Assembly (NCBI GenBank): GCA_963971535.1
Contig: OZ020589.1
Location: forward strand, 71,935,520 to 71,999,519
Length of the DNA: 64,000 bases
Direction of reading: 5' to 3'
Source of the DNA: Notolepis coatsorum
Lineage: Eukaryota; Chordata; Actinopteri; Aulopiformes; Paralepididae
The notes below the pieces were generated by a model. The model did not search any database. It worked only from the letters and a program-made list of their open reading frames with translations, and had not been told where the DNA came from. The translations under genes were made by a program, and so were the position numbers. Shown in pieces: positions 10,475 through 22,592 of this stretch. The stretch's first letter is position 1, and each line of letters begins with the position of its first letter.

Positions 10475-11861
10475 CAGGGCCGGACTAGGGAAATAATTCA
10501 TACCGGGAGATATAGCGCGAAATATAGCACCAATCAGGCCACTTTTTAAGTGGGGGGTCTGGGGGTCCCCCACTTTGTTACAAAGACTTAATTTCCTGCA
10601 ATCTGGTGAATTTTAGTGCATGTGAATCACAAACTAATGAGCCAACAATTGCTTAGTACAATGTACTGTTATGGACCTCAAATAAAACTGTTGTGTCACT
10701 AGCAATGCTACTCTCTCCACCTTCAAAAAGAAAAAAGCAAGAGCACAACATATTTTTCTATTTACTATTATAATACAGTTAACCACTCTCTCCTGTAAGG
10801 GCCTTTCTTTTTCTTTGTTTTATCCCTCTCTCCTCCACCCCTTCTCTTTCTTCCACTGTCCATCTTGACATCAACGTTAATTGACTTTCGCTCCTCTCCC
10901 GAGTCCCTCACTACCTGGCTCATTGCCTGGCTGTTATTCTGCATCTGAGTGCCGTCTGCCATTCCATTCGCCGCCTCTACTGTCAATCAGTTGTATCGCC
11001 TGGTCCCGCCTCTACCAATCACAAGCGGAAGCACGACTCCATTCTGTGTGTGTGATCCGCGTGAGGGAGAGAGAGTCAGATAGTTCTCCAACTCTGTCGC
11101 AGACAGTGAAATCCTGGTTGTTCCCCACCCACCTAGGTTATCTAACTCAGGGGTTCCCAAACTTTTCAGGCCGGGACCCAGAAAATAAGGCGTCAGAGAG
11201 CCGCGGCCCAATGCACATCGTCAGGCTTTTTCTTTTTCTTTTTTTTTGCCAGGCGACCGTTTTTTTAAGCCAAATATCACTTCAGTCCTATTAAGTTAGT
11301 TCAAGTTATTCATTTATATGTGCTATTTATGAGAGGGCTAACTTGTTGCAAAATAATAATGATAATAATAATAGCCTCATTAAAATACTATTGTTGCTTC
11401 GGTTGTTTTCAGCGTTTTATGTGCATAATCTGTTATTTAGTTTGAAATGTTCGTTGAAATAAGTAGATTTTTAGTTTTTGTTTATTTATTAAGTTAATAT
11501 AAAACCATATAGTCACATTTTAGAATACAATAGAATAGAATTTTAGAATACAATTAGAAACACTGTCCTGGCCTGCTTCTAAGTTCAGTGACCTTAAAAA
11601 AAAATTTATTTTATTTTTTTTGTAAATCATCTCGCGGCCCTCCCGTGGCTGCTCGCGGCCCACCTTTGGGTCGCGACCCCGACTTTGGGAACCACTGTCG
11701 CGCCGCGCCACCGCCACAACTAGAAACAATGGCCTGAAAAAAAATTAAAAATAAATAATTTTTTTTTTTTTTTTTTTTTTTTAATATGATTTTTTTTTTT
11801 ATCTGTGCAGGCCAGGCCACCGGGAAAACTCCCGGTGCTCCCGATGGCCAGTCCGGGCCTG
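10475..11861. mobile_element. hAT-like element with CAGGGCCGGACT termini, carrying a nested MITE
   Basis: The left end CAGGGCCGGACTAGGG and the right end, whose complement reads CAGGCCCGGACTGGCC, form imperfect inverted termini of hAT type. The 8 bases outside each end (TTTTCCGG and TGTGTGAC) do not match, so a TSD is not supported. One flank may have been lost. No transposase. A second hAT-like MITE sits inside at 11148-11697. Near 11760-11815 are T-rich tracts. Confidence 0.65.
11148..11697. mobile_element. Charlie-like hAT MITE nested in the 10475-11861 element
   Basis: Left end CAGGGGTTCCCAAACTTTT; right end complement CAGTGGTTCCCAAAGTCGGG. These are typical of widespread hAT-Charlie non-autonomous elements. 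The flanking 8-mers differ, so the TSD has decayed or the edges are slightly off. Contains (AAT)n-like words near 11350. Confidence 0.7.
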
Positions 11862-12249
11862 TGTGTGACTGTGGTCTAACTCCTGTAGTGTAGTGGATAT
11901 TACCATACATTAATGTTTGATCGAGTTCTCGCTTCAGTCCTTTTCACTTTGGCTCTGGTTCCAAAAGCTGAGTTCAGTTAATCTTGTGGTCAGAAGGCCT
12001 TTGGCCCTCAGCAAGGAATAGAGAGAGTAGTCTGTGTATACCTGCATTGTATGAGGAGCTGGAGGCCAATATAATTAATTCCACCAACTTGGAGAGTCAT
12101 TCTGCCAACTTAGTCAGGCATTGAAATGAACGAGGCTATAGGAAAACATCAGGTTCTGACTTTTGCCTTAAGAAACAAAGCCCCATTGAAAGGTGTTTTT
12201 ATCCTGTGCATCGGTTTGGATGTTGAGAAGTTCAATGTGTTTGTGAAGT
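11862..12249. other. No recognised feature
   Basis: About 390 bases of ordinary composition. I see no ORF, repeat or element end. Confidence 0.5.
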
Positions 12250-12309
12250 AAGGTGCCTTGAGACACTACAATAATGGACAGAGAGAGCAGAGCTTGTCAG
12301 TGTTGCTGA

Positions 12310-12830
12310 GTTTTGAATGGGATGAATTACCAAGTGACGTATTCTTTCACCTCAAAAACATCTCCAGACTTCAGCCTTCACTCACTGACTCCGTGGTGGA
12401 GACATTCATACAGGCCTTCATCACCTCCCATCTTGACTACTGTAATGGAGTCCTGTCTGGAGAACCTTCTTGTCTGCAACAAGCCCTGGCAGCACATCAC
12501 CCCTACCGTAATCCAACTCCACTGGCTCCCGGTCAAGTCCCATATCTCATATAAGATCCCTCCATGCCCTTGCCCCCCAGTACCTATCTGATCTCCTTCA
12601 CCCCTACACCCCCTTCCAGGGGCTGCGATCCTCAGACACGGATCTGCTCTCCATCACCCACACCCGCCCATGAACCTTCCAGAGGCCCCCACCCTCTGGA
12701 ACTCTCTCCCGGATGAGATCCGCTCCACCACATCCTTGGACTCTTTTAAGACAGCCCTGAAAATCCATCTGTTCACAAAGGCCTATGGCCTCTGGTCGCC
12801 TCCCTGTCCATCATTCTTATTATTATCTTT
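12310..12830 (+). pseudogene. L2-type reverse transcriptase C-terminus, frameshifted
   Basis: Frame 1 shows FHLKNISRLQPSLT and VETFIQAFITSHLDYCNGVLSG. After a frameshift near 12470, another frame gives PTVIQLHWLPVKSHISYKI. A third segment from 12670 gives APTLWNSLPDEIRSTTSLDS and FKTALKIHLF. These are the ordered signatures of an L2 C-terminus, so this is one ancient copy with at least two frameshifts. No catalytic residues are present. Confidence 0.75.
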
Positions 12831-12903
12831 TCTGTTTCTGTTTTATTTGTTGCTTTGTAAAGTGTTCCTTGAGTTTCATGAAAGGCGCTATATGAATCCA
12901 AGC

Positions 12904-12972
<69 letters not shown>
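12904..12972. repeat. (ATT)n microsatellite, LINE tail
   Basis: About 23 uninterrupted ATT units following the L2 fragment. Confidence 0.95.
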
Positions 12973-13014
12973 AGTATTATTGAAGTACAGGCACAGATTC
13001 CCAGTTGACTGCTC

Positions 13015-13197
13015 CCCCTGCAGTTTATTAGAGGCTAAACATTTAGACACATGGCTTCAGTGTGTAGGAGACCTTCCCCTGCAGTGTATTAGATGCCAAA
13101 CATTTAGACACCTGGCTTCAGTGTGTAGGAGACCTTCCCCTGCAGTGTATTAGATGCCAAACATTTAGACACCTGGCTTCAGTGTGTAGGAGACCTA
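13015..13197. repeat. Tandem repeat, 61-bp unit, three copies
   Basis: The unit contains GCAGTGTATTAGATGCCAAA and GGCTTCAGTGTGTAGGAGAC, starting at about 13020, 13081 and 13142. Copies 2 and 3 are almost identical; copy 1 has several changes. No ORF. Confidence 0.9.
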
Positions 13198-14309
13198 TGC
13201 ATATAGGTGACTAGGAGTTGTGTGAAGAGCCAGTTAAATGTGTGCACATGAGGCAAGGTCTCCTGAATGCAACAAGGAAAGTGCAGGAAATTGAGGTAAA
13301 CAAAGTCAGGGTAATTGATCAAGGGTCATGTGCTGAGGCAGTGAAGAAGGTGGAGGACAGGGAGCCAAGGCAGGTTTGGAAGAAGGGGAACAAGAGGAGT
13401 GTATCTGGCAGTGGCGAATCTTTGTGGAAGCCAACGGAAGCCATGCCTCCCTATAAATTCATATCAAATTATGAAATATAAAAAAAAAAAAAAAAAAAAT
13501 ATAGTTTACATTCTTTTTCATCTGTGCATCTGTGTTTTTTTTTTTTTTATGTCTCCCTCTTCTCCTTCTCACTCCCTCTAACACACTGTCAGACTGTGCT
13601 CACTACTGCAGCTAGTATAGGAGAGAGGCAGTGGGTAGGTCTCTTTCTCCAGGCTTCCAGCATTATAGAGTGAGTCCAAACTCCAAATCCGATCCTAGCC
13701 AATCAGATTCGAGCTGACTGCCACTGTGCCACACCCTAAAAGTTTAAAACGGAGCTGGGAGGAAAACACTCAGCATATTTTCCCCCTGGAGGCGGGGCAG
13801 GTCAGAAGTTCACGTTTCCACCTGACTACCTAACGTGACATCCCATTAGTAGTACTGAGGACCAGCAGAGCACACCACTGTGGATATTATGATTTAACAA
13901 ATCTATCTGGCAAGAGGAGGACCACATTATTGACCAGGTAAGCACTGAGCAGCCTGACTGACTAACTAACGTTATCAGGCAAGCTTGTATACCCTTTCAT
14001 GACTGCAATGCAAGCCAGGGGCTGGAATACGCAGTCACTTATTCCTCCGTAGTAGCCAGGTTAATGTGCACCATCAAGCACTGCTTAAAAGCTAGCGGTG
14101 GGTCCAAAATATATCGGATATAAATGTCAAAGGTACCCAGCGTTCCATTAGGGTTTCACACACAGATGCGGCGGGGTTTGAAAGCTCGGCGTTGCTAATA
14201 AACATTTTAAATCATTTTTATAAACGAGTAAAACTGAGGCTGAAATGACTGCTTCCGCATTTTACAGTAGGAGCGCTCTGATGGCTGGGCGCGCCGCGCA
14301 ACAGACACT

Positions 14310-14447
14310 TGAATGAATGAATGAATGAATGAATGAATGAATGAATGAAAACTTTATTTAACAGATTGCAGAATGGGTACAATACAGTACGGCTCAATAC
14401 ACACAATTGTTAAGGGGATGCAGACCAGAGAAATACGTTTGTCTTGT
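14310..14447 (-). mobile_element. LINE-A 3'-end copy, antisense, (ATTC)n tail
   Basis: Starts with a GAATGAATGAAT array (the LINE tail on the other strand) and AACTTTATTTAACAGATTGC, i.e. AATAAAGTT in sense orientation. It then carries the terminal 3' UTR to about 14447. Inserted in the hAT 13409-14950. Confidence 0.85.
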
Positions 14448-14611
14448 CACGTTTGTCTAATAGACAGTCATATTCTCTCCCGGTGTTCTGCGGAATCCTA
14501 CTCCCTCCTCGAAAACAACACCGGCCGTATGTATATTTCTCTCCCACCCACCCACCCCCTCCTAATGTACAGTCCCCTCCCTCATATGTATATACTCTGT
14601 CAGGATCTATG

Positions 14612-14797
14612 GGTAACAGTACTGTATATTTGATGTCATGATGTCTTGTATGTCATAAATGTCACTATGAATTGAAAATGGGGGACCCTGATGTAAACAA
14701 GACAAACGTCTTTCTCTGGTCTGCATCCCCTTATACAATTGTGTGTATTGAGCCGTACTGTATTGTACCCATTCTGCAATCTGTTAAGAAAGTTTGA
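14612..14797 (+). mobile_element. LINE-A 3'-end copy, sense
   Basis: Contains CACTATGAATTGAAAATGGG, TCTCTGGTCTGCATCCCC and ACCCATTCTGCAATCTGTTA in 5'-3' order, ending at AAGTTTGAC. With the copy at 14310-14447 it forms an inverted pair about 165 bp apart. Confidence 0.85.
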
Positions 14798-14958
14798 CTG
14801 GCCGCCGAGCCATACTGTAGTGTACATGGTGATTGGTGACTGCTTGACTTAAAAAAAAAAAAAAAAAAAATATTAATAAAAATATTTAATAATTTTTTTT
14901 TAATAGTTTTTTTTGGCTTCCCCTGTTATTTTACCCACGCGACGCCACTGGTATCTGG

Positions 14959-15824
14959 ATGAAAAAAATACAGTTCTTGGCATTTATAGCCATGGTGATT
15001 AACTGCACTGGGAAAGTAGCAAAGAAGAGTCTAAAAATAATAATGTGGTTGTGGTTGTTTGTTTGCTTGTTTTTAAGTCCTGAGGGTTTTGTGAAGTAAG
15101 CAACAAAGACAGCCTTGCTTCTCTGATCTTGGGTTACAAATCTGTCTTATTAATTAACCAGTGGATGGCACCTGCTTGGTCTGCCGGAAGTCGATTAGAA
15201 GAAGAAGAAGACATAATGAGATGCATTTTTCTGGTAACAATGGCTGTAACCTATCAGAAATCTTCAGAAAGTCTATCCTTTCTTTCAGCTATTATGAATA
15301 CATCAAAAGATACACGCTCGACTTGCAGAGCCGTAGATCCGCGTGTTCTGCAGGCTCTATTCATTGTGTGAGCGCATCAGATATGCAGTCTAATCAAAGG
15401 ACTAATCCGTCTCCCAACATTGTGAAGTAGCAGGTGCTGAAATGAAGCCCCCTTGTTCAACCTGGAGCAGCACGTGTTGTGTTTATCTTTTAATTAAAAC
15501 AGGGGAGAGGGTTCACTATGTTAATACCACAACATACTGGAACCTGCCCATCCTCCTTCTCTAGTACAGATAATAGGTGTTCTGTTATGAATCCAACAAA
15601 GCATTGAAGAATAAATAGTAGGAACCTTTTCAGGAAGACCCCTGTGTGCTAACCTGTATGCTAATACCTTCCTTTCAGTTCACTTCTTTATTGTCTCAGG
15701 TGGGAAATCGTTCAAAAGCACTGTATACAAATTAAGCTATACACAAAACACAAATCTGTTCGCTCACATATGCCTACTTCAAATAGATATAGGCCTATAC
15801 ATACAGTAGTTATCAAACAGCACA
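14959..15824. other. No recognised feature
   Basis: About 870 bases with no credible gene. Overlapping open frames of 80-90 codons at 15129-15430 lack known motifs and look like chance. Confidence 0.5.
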
Positions 15825-16664
15825 CAACATCAATAGGAAGTTGCCTAGGACTTTTGCTCTTCTCTGTATTTACGAATGACCTATCTTGGGCTACCAAATG
15901 TGCTACAACAGTTCTTTATGTAGATGATTCAACATTGTATTACGCGGCACCATCATGCAATGTACTTAATGAAGTTTTGAGTAGAGAACTTAAAGTTGTG
16001 CATGACTGGGTAGTATGTAATAGACTTGTCCTTAATATCTCCAAGACTAAATGTATTGTGCTGGGAACAAGGCACAGGTTATCTACAAATCCAAAGCTTC
16101 ATTTAAACTTGTGTAATTCAGCAGTTCAACAAGTTGAAAGTACTAAACTCCTTGGAGTGATGCTGGATTGCACTCTGTCTTGGTCTCAGCATATTAATTA
16201 TATTGTTTTAAAAATGGGAAGAGCAATTGGTATTTCCAGGAAATGTGCTTCTTTTGTTGCCCGTCCCCTTTTATGTCAGATAGTGCAAAGTTTAGTTTTA
16301 TGTCATCTTGACTATTGCTCTGCGATGTGGTCATCTGCTGCCAGTGGTGACCTCAGGAAGCTCCAGGTGGTCCAGAACAGGGCAGCACGGTTGGTACTGG
16401 GCTGCTCACTAAGGTCTAATGTGAGCCGTATGCATGCCCGCCTCTCTTGGCTTAACGTTGAAAATAGATTGTCTTTTAATATACTTGTGCTGTTCAAGTT
16501 GGTCATGAGCAGTAAGACTCCTGTTTTTATACATAATCAGATTGTTTTTAGTAATACTGTGCACGAGCATTACACTAGAGGTTCCAGTAGTGGGCAGCTT
16601 GAATTGCCAGGTCCTAGAACCAGCGCTCTGGGGAGATCTTTTATTTTTAGAGCATTAACTCTGT
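15825..16664 (+). pseudogene. LINE reverse transcriptase (palm to C-terminus)
   Basis: The frame opens with a degenerate form of the GSVLGPLLF motif, then TVLYVDDSTLYY (about 15907-15945) with both catalytic aspartates. NRLVLNISKTKCIVLG, ESTKLLGVMLDCTLSWSQHI, LCHLDYCSAMW and LQVVQNRAARLVLGC follow. This order fits Jockey-superfamily LINEs. The first half of the polymerase and the endonuclease are missing. A stop at about 16664 falls just before the expected WNxLP block, which continues in another frame. About 280 codons remain. Confidence 0.8.
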
Positions 16665-16978
16665 GAAATGGCCTGCCTCGGAACCTCTGCTGCATTTACA
16701 GTAGATTCACTTTTAAAAAGAATCTTAAATTGTTTTTAAATTGTTCTTAACACTGTAAAGTAATTTTTTGTTTTTGTTTTACACTAATGTAATTTTTGCT
16801 ATATTAATTGTTACAGTAGGTTCATTATGCATTGTGTGTACTGACTTTTAATAATTCTGTTTTTTGCAATAGTGATTGTTTTTGTGTGTTTTTTTGTGTG
16901 GACCCCAGGAAGACTAGCTGGTTGCTATCGCACCAGCTAATGGGGATCCCTAATAAAATCAAATCAAATCAAATCAAG
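15825..16978 (+). mobile_element. 5'-truncated LINE with (TCAAA)n tail
   Basis: A reverse-transcriptase remnant is followed by a 3' UTR with GTGGACCCCAGGAAGACTAG and GGGGATCCCTAATAAAATCA, and a short tail of TCAAA repeats (about 16955-16978). The same 3' end occurs inverted at about 60880-60960. The 5' edge lies within the palm, near GSCLGLLLFSVF. Confidence 0.8.
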
Positions 16979-17936
16979 ACAAGACATTTACAGTCAGTGT
17001 CGGCGCCATGGGGGGGCATTCGCGGGCCATGCCCCCCCAGATGACACACTGTGCCCCTCCAAAACGTCATAGGCAATTATTATAAAAACATTAAATAATT
17101 AAACATTTAATTCTTTTTATTATAGTAAAAGTCAGATGTTTTCCTTTATAAATAGGCTATTTGGCCTATTATTAAACGAAATGAAACAAAAAAAAGTCTT
17201 AAAAGAAGTGTATGTTTGATCGCACGTAGCCCCTTTCGTGACTGATGCACCGAGTGAATCCACAGTCACTTGCTCCTCAATAGGAAACCAACCTAGATTT
17301 ACCATGAAGGATTGGTTCTGGTCGAACGGTTCGTTATACAAGTATCAGAGAGAAATTTCAAAGATACTCACAGTTGCACGAGGGTCTTGGACAGAGATAC
17401 GGGAGGGTTAGAAAGCTCTGCGTTGCTAATAAACATTTTAAATATCTTTTATAAACTGGTCAAAACGGCATTATTTCCAGCGTTGGGTGCATGATGCGCA
17501 TGCGCTGTGATCACAGCGCCGGCGCAGCAGGCAGCCAAATACGGAAATAATGCCGTTTTGAGCAGTGTTGATCCCAGTTTATAAAAAACAGCAAACAGTC
17601 TCGCCCCTCTCTCCAATCTTATTTCGTTGCATGATAAGCTTGCGTGTAGTTATTGATTATTATATGCGAGGGGAGGGGGTGGGCGGTGGGGGTCAATCGG
17701 AGATCGGGTTTAGAGTTAGAGAGTTGCATAGTGGTTGTAAGAGGATCCATGGACCTGCCCCGCTGTACAGTACTGGCTGGCACAGACATAACCAGGCAGA
17801 CAGTGAGTAATGTGTTCTCAACCAGGAGCACCGTTAACAGTTACTTTCACTTATTAATGAATGTAAAGCCCAGCCTCTGGCTTATTTCATACTGTTTAGT
17901 TTGTGTGTGTGTGTGCGCAAGACGCGAGTTTATTGA

Positions 17937-17985
17937 TTGATTGAAAACTTTATTAACAGATTGCAGAATGGGTACAATACAGTAC
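17937..17985 (-). mobile_element. LINE-A 3' stub, antisense (about 50 bp)
   Basis: TTGATTGATTGAAAACTTTA, then AACAGATTGCAGAATGGGTA, ending after CAATACAGTACAG. One of the shortest copies in the window. Confidence 0.8.
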
Positions 17986-18004
17986 AGTGTGTTTGTTGTG
18001 ACGT

Positions 18005-18005
<1 letters not shown>

Positions 18006-18077
<72 letters not shown>
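18006..18077. repeat. (GA)n microsatellite
   Basis: About 34 GA units with few interruptions, inside a hAT element. Confidence 0.95.
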
Positions 18078-18081
<4 letters not shown>

Positions 18082-18799
18082 CTTATCTCTTATGCGCACT
18101 CATGTTTTGAAATGCATGTTGGTTTGCGGGAAATTCGTTTTCTGAAGCCTATATTTTATGCCCCCCCCGAAATTACCATATGCCCCCCCGTTAAATTCGC
18201 TCTGGCGCCGACTCTGTTTACAGTAGGTTTCCAAAGATGGTCTTCTGACAATGTTTAAGAATTGTAACATTGGAAACATACTGAAACTCTCATACGTATC
18301 ATACATTCTCTATACTCTATACCAGGGGTGTCAAACTCATTTTCACAGAGGGCCACATCAGCATTATGGTTGCCCTCAAAGGGCCAAAGACCGTATAAAT
18401 GTTAATGTAATGTAAAATAAATGTAGCTACACATTTACATATTGTTAAACATGGTGTTTCTGTATTTATTACTTATTCAAGTTATACATATTGCATATTC
18501 ATTTGCATAAATGTAAAAATATATGTTAGCTTATGTTATTTTAACAAATAATTTTAGTTTATCAGAACCCCATATTACTCCACCAATCAATGATCAAACC
18601 ATTCAAGTAAATAACAAAGAAGAATATCATCAAATACAAGCTATGACATTAAGTTTGTTCAAAACCTTTTTGTCACAGTCAAGAGGGGCAGAACTAACAA
18701 CTGTGAGCTGCAAAGAACACGTGGGACAGATGTAGCAGATGTTACAAAAACAAATGGCTGCACACAACCTTGCAGAGGCCATACATCCAACTAATGGAA

Positions 18800-18935
18800 G
18801 ATAGTTTAATTAACTTTAATTAACAGATTGCAGAATGGGTACAGTACAGTACAGCTCAATACACACAATTGTTAAGGGGATGCAGACCAGAGAAAGACTT
18901 TCGACTTGTTTACATCAGGGTCCCCCATTTTCAAT
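18800..18935 (-). mobile_element. LINE-A 3'-end copy, antisense
   Basis: TTAATTAACAGATTGCAGAA through CAGGGTCCCCCATTTTCAAT. Inside the hAT at 18323-19500. It stops at nearly the same 3' UTR point as the copies at 30.5 and 36.0 kb. Confidence 0.85.
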
Positions 18936-19379
18936 TTGTAATGAAATTGCTATTATGTGTCTGCATGAACACACAACTGTAACTGTACTCAAAAATAACA
19001 AAATAAGGGTTGTCTCAGTTCACAACTATATTGGTCAAGTTTTGGGTGGGACTTGTTTGCGTCCCTACAGCTTCTTATTCAATTGAGCGAGATGCTCGGT
19101 TATGTCACACAGCCAGTTTGCATCTGACAGTTCAGACAATATTTCTTCAACCCTTTGTTACCTATTCCGCCTGGATCGTTTTTGTATTTTGGGCTGTAAA
19201 ATTGTCAAAGAATGTCTGAGGAGTAAGTGCTTTTGGCTTTTTTCCTTTGTTACCTCAGATGTTCAACATACATGTATGTGTAAGAATGTGTAATAACTAA
19301 GGCTGTCAAAGTTAAAGCTTTATTAACGCATTAACCCACAATTATTTTAACACTGGTATTTTTTAACCCAATATTAATG

Positions 19380-19424
19380 TAAAAAAAAAAAAAAAAAAAA
19401 AAAACGTTTTTTTTTTTTTTTTAC
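19380..19424. repeat. Poly(A)/poly(T) foldback
   Basis: About 24 A, then CG, then about 18 T, a self-complementary hairpin inside the hAT element. Confidence 0.9.
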
Positions 19425-19607
19425 CTGAGCTCTTGGGGGGCCACATCAAATGACGTGGCGGGCCGGATTTGGCCCGCGGGCCGTGAGTTTGACACCTATG
19501 CTCTATACATATAAACTGGAGGACAATGCACAATATGATTTTAAATGCTGACATTCTCACAAGAAAAGAATGCATGAGTAGATAGATAGATGACAATTGT
19601 TGTGTGC

Positions 19608-19611
19608 ATAC

Positions 19612-19650
<39 letters not shown>
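19608..19650. repeat. (TAA)n microsatellite
   Basis: About 14 TAA/ATA units. Confidence 0.95.
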
Positions 19651-20071
19651 TGCACAAATACAATGTATGAACACAACACAAACAAACTAAAAGTATTGGA
19701 AAAAAGTATTGGAATGCCTCAGTTAGTAAACCAAAACCTTTACCAACAGCTGAATCCAAATGAATTCAAACCCAGTCAAATACAGCACATACTTCCATAT
19801 GGGTTTGATCTCGTCGATCCTCTCTATCACTAAAACCCAAGAATGCGGATGGAGGTTGACTGGAGGCGGATGATTTCTTATTGTGGTTCTGGAAAGGGAT
19901 GTGGTTTGTGGACACATGGCTGCAGCCTTTTCTCAAACCGATCCCTCCACCCCAGTAGCATTTCACTATGGTATGAAGTCACACTCGCAGCTGTGGAGGG
20001 TACTTATTAAGGACAGGGGAAGTGAATGTGTAGCATTGAAATGCCCTTGAGCCAGACACTTAACCCCCATC
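19651..20071. other. No recognised feature
   Basis: About 420 bases without repeat or coding signal. Confidence 0.5.
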
Positions 20072-20151
<80 letters not shown>

Positions 20152-20152
20152 G
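20072..20152. repeat. (GTT)n microsatellite
   Basis: About 27 perfect GTT units. It makes long Val, Cys/Gln or Thr/Asn frames by chance in several readings. Confidence 0.97.
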
Positions 20153-20455
20153 CTCTAAATAAATGGGTGTGTAATAAAAGTGGACTTGCAGTGCATGGAG
20201 TAAAAAATGGCAAGCACAAAACTTTGGGAAGAGAAACGGTACCACTATACTATAATGATTGAGCCTCTTGGAAACGTACAGTTGTTCCAGAAATAGATCA
20301 CATTAAAATAAACTGAAGGGGTGCAGGAAAAAATGAATTAAGCATGAAATTGTCCCGATGTATATATCAAGAAAATCACTTTCAACTTGGAAGGGAGCCG
20401 GACTTTTTTATTAGATATACTCATAGAAATGGAATAATGGCTTAGCTGCTATATG
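20153..20455. other. No recognised feature
   Basis: About 300 bases of unique-looking AT-rich DNA. Confidence 0.5.
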
Positions 20456-20595
20456 GGAGAGAGGGGGAGGAAGAGGAGAGAGAGGGGGGGGGAGAGATGT
20501 GAGAGAAAGAGAGAGGGAGACAGAGAGAGAGGGGGGAGAAAAAGAGAATAGATGCAAAGAAATGCAAAGGAAAAAAAAGAGAAGAGAAAGAAAAA
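20456..20595. repeat. Purine-rich GA/GGGA tract
   Basis: Almost pure purine on the plus strand; impure repeats of GAGAGAGGG type. Confidence 0.85.
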
Positions 20596-20668
20596 GTGAG
20601 TGAGTGAGTGAGTGAGTGAGTGAGTGAGTGAGTGAGTGAGTGAGTGAGTGAGTGAGTGAGTGAGTGAG
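20596..20668. repeat. (GTGA)n microsatellite
   Basis: About 18 GTGA units, directly after the purine tract. Confidence 0.97.
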
Positions 20669-21488
<820 letters not shown>

Positions 21489-21797
21489 AGCATCCATCCA
21501 TCCCTCTGTTCATTCATTCATCTATCCATCCCTCTATTCATCCATCCATCTCTCTATTCATCCATCCATCCCTCTATTCATCCATCCATCCCTCTATTTA
21601 TCCATCCAGCCATCCATCTATTCATCCATCCATCCCTCTATTAATCCATCCATCCATCTATTAATCCATCCATCCATCTATTCATCCATCCATCCATCCC
21701 TCTATTCATCCATCCATACATCCATCTATTCATCCATCCATCCCTCTATTCATCCATCCATCCATCCATCTATTCATCCATCCATCTATTCATCCAT
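21489..21797. repeat. CATC-rich minisatellite (left part)
   Basis: Irregular units of ATCCATCCATCC with CTCTATTC interruptions, about 20 bp each. The array resumes at 29713-29785 after the inserted LINE and BEL elements. Confidence 0.95.
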
Positions 21798-22554
21798 GGT
21801 CTCTCTGCACCCCTCGGTCAAACTCCTGAAGTTTGCGGACGACACCACCCTGCCTGGTGGGTCTCATATCCAGGGGGGACGAGTCCGCCTACAGGAGGGA
21901 GATCGAGAGGCTGCTGAGCTGGTGTAGCTGCAACAACCTGGACCTCAACGCCCAGAAAACAGTGGAGATGGTAGTGGACTTCAGGCGGAAGGCAGCCCCC
22001 CCCCCACCCCGATCATTCTGGCAGGCACCCCGGTGGCCTCTGTGGAGTCCTGCCGCTTCCTCGGCATGACACTCTCCCGGGACCTGAAATGGGAGCTGAA
22101 CACCATCTCTCTCAATAAAAATGCCCGGAAGATGATGTTCTTCCTACGTCAGCTGAGGAAGTTCAGGCTGCCGAGGACTATGATGGTCCAGTTCTACACT
22201 GCCATCATCCAGTCCATCCTCACCCTCTCCATCATCACCTGGTTCCCTGCAGCCACGGTCAGGGACAAGGCCAAGCTGCAGCGGGTGATACGATCAGCGG
22301 AGAGGGTGATCGGCTGCCCCCTTCCCTCCCTCGAGTCCCTACATTCCACCAGGGCCTTGAGGAGGGCGAGGAAGATCATGGCAGACCCCGCCCACCCGGG
22401 TCACGGCCTCTTCATTATGCTCCCCCACGGCAGGCGGCTTCGGCTGCCCAAGACATTAAAGTCCCGCCATAGACTCAGCTTCTTCCCCTCAGCAGCTCGC
22501 CTGGTAAATGAGTCAGGTGTCCCCCTGCTCCCCCCCTCTATGGCGAGCTGCTAG
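21798..22554 (+). pseudogene. Rex1-like reverse transcriptase, C-terminal half
   Basis: The first 230 bases, read across frameshifts, give [11 protein letters not shown] with the catalytic FADD, then [20 protein letters not shown]. From 22033 a clean frame gives SVESCRFLGMTLSRDLKWE, QLRKFRLPRTMMVQFYTAII, SIITWFPAATVRDKAKLQRV and RSAERVIGCPLPS, followed by FFPSAARLVN before the stop. This is the standard C-terminal block order of fish Rex1/Jockey-superfamily LINEs. At least two frameshifts (near 21865 and 22000, the latter in a C run) and 5' truncation make it inactive. The family name is by recall and could be a neighbouring clade. Confidence 0.7.
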
Positions 22555-22587
22555 GGCGGGACCTCTGGACTTGAACTGTGCTGCACT

Positions 22588-22592
22588 GTATC
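22588..22592. repeat. BEL target-site duplication, left copy
   Basis: GTATC, repeated at 29516-29520; 5 bp is usual for this class. Confidence 0.9.

Larger units (their letters stand above)
12250..12975 (+). mobile_element. L2-type LINE 3' fragment with (ATT)n tail
   Basis: A decayed reverse-transcriptase end (12330-12830) is followed by GAAAGGCGCTATATGAATCC and then an (ATT)n tail at 12904-12972. That hairpin-like word plus ATT tail is the typical 3' end of fish L2-type LINEs and matches the fragment at 50318-50608. Confidence 0.75.
13409..14950. mobile_element. Non-autonomous hAT element with perfect 8-bp TSD
   Basis: Ends CAGTGGCG at the left and CGCCACTG at the right. The exact 8-bp duplication GTATCTGG lies at 13401-13408 and 14951-14958. 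The 1542-bp element carries no transposase. The segment around 13990-14230 resembles 17215-17460 in the next hAT, including the shared words GCGTTGCTAATAAACATTTT and CAGTCACTT. The two elements are therefore related although their termini differ. Two LINE-A 3' ends in opposite orientation and several A/T runs lie inside. Confidence 0.92.
16995..18216. mobile_element. Non-autonomous hAT element with perfect 8-bp TSD
   Basis: Termini CAGTGTCGGCGCCA and, at the right, the complement of CAGAGTCGGCGCCA (13 of 14). The duplication TTTACAGT flanks it at 16987-16994 and 18217-18224. Subterminal G/C runs (GGGGGGGCAT and ATGCCCCCCC) lie near both ends. It carries a LINE-A stub at 17937-17985, a (GA)n array at 18006-18077 and a module shared with the 13409-14950 element. 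No transposase. Confidence 0.92.
18323..19500. mobile_element. Non-autonomous hAT (Charlie-like) with perfect 8-bp TSD
   Basis: Left end CAGGGGTGTCAAACTCA, right end TGAGTTTGACACCTATG (15 of 17 complementary). The next bases, GGGCCACATCA left and GGCCCGCGGGCCG right, are familiar from vertebrate hAT-Charlie elements. The duplication CTCTATAC lies at 18315-18322 and 19501-19508. No intact transposase. A 70-codon frame at 18523-18735 has no motif I recognise. It holds a LINE-A stub and an A/T hairpin. Confidence 0.93.

Noticed and set aside
10475..11861. 8-bp TSD for this hAT-like element
   Set aside because: The adjoining 8-mers TTTTCCGG and TGTGTGAC do not match in any register tried.
13015..13197. 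Three regularly spaced 61-bp repeats as a CRISPR-like array
   Set aside because: The whole unit is conserved with no variable spacers, the repeat is too long, and the DNA is eukaryotic; it is an ordinary tandem repeat.
20026..20262. Open frames through the (GTT)n array (poly-Val, poly-Gln, poly-Thr on either strand)
   Set aside because: They are translations of a microsatellite with no flanking coding signal.
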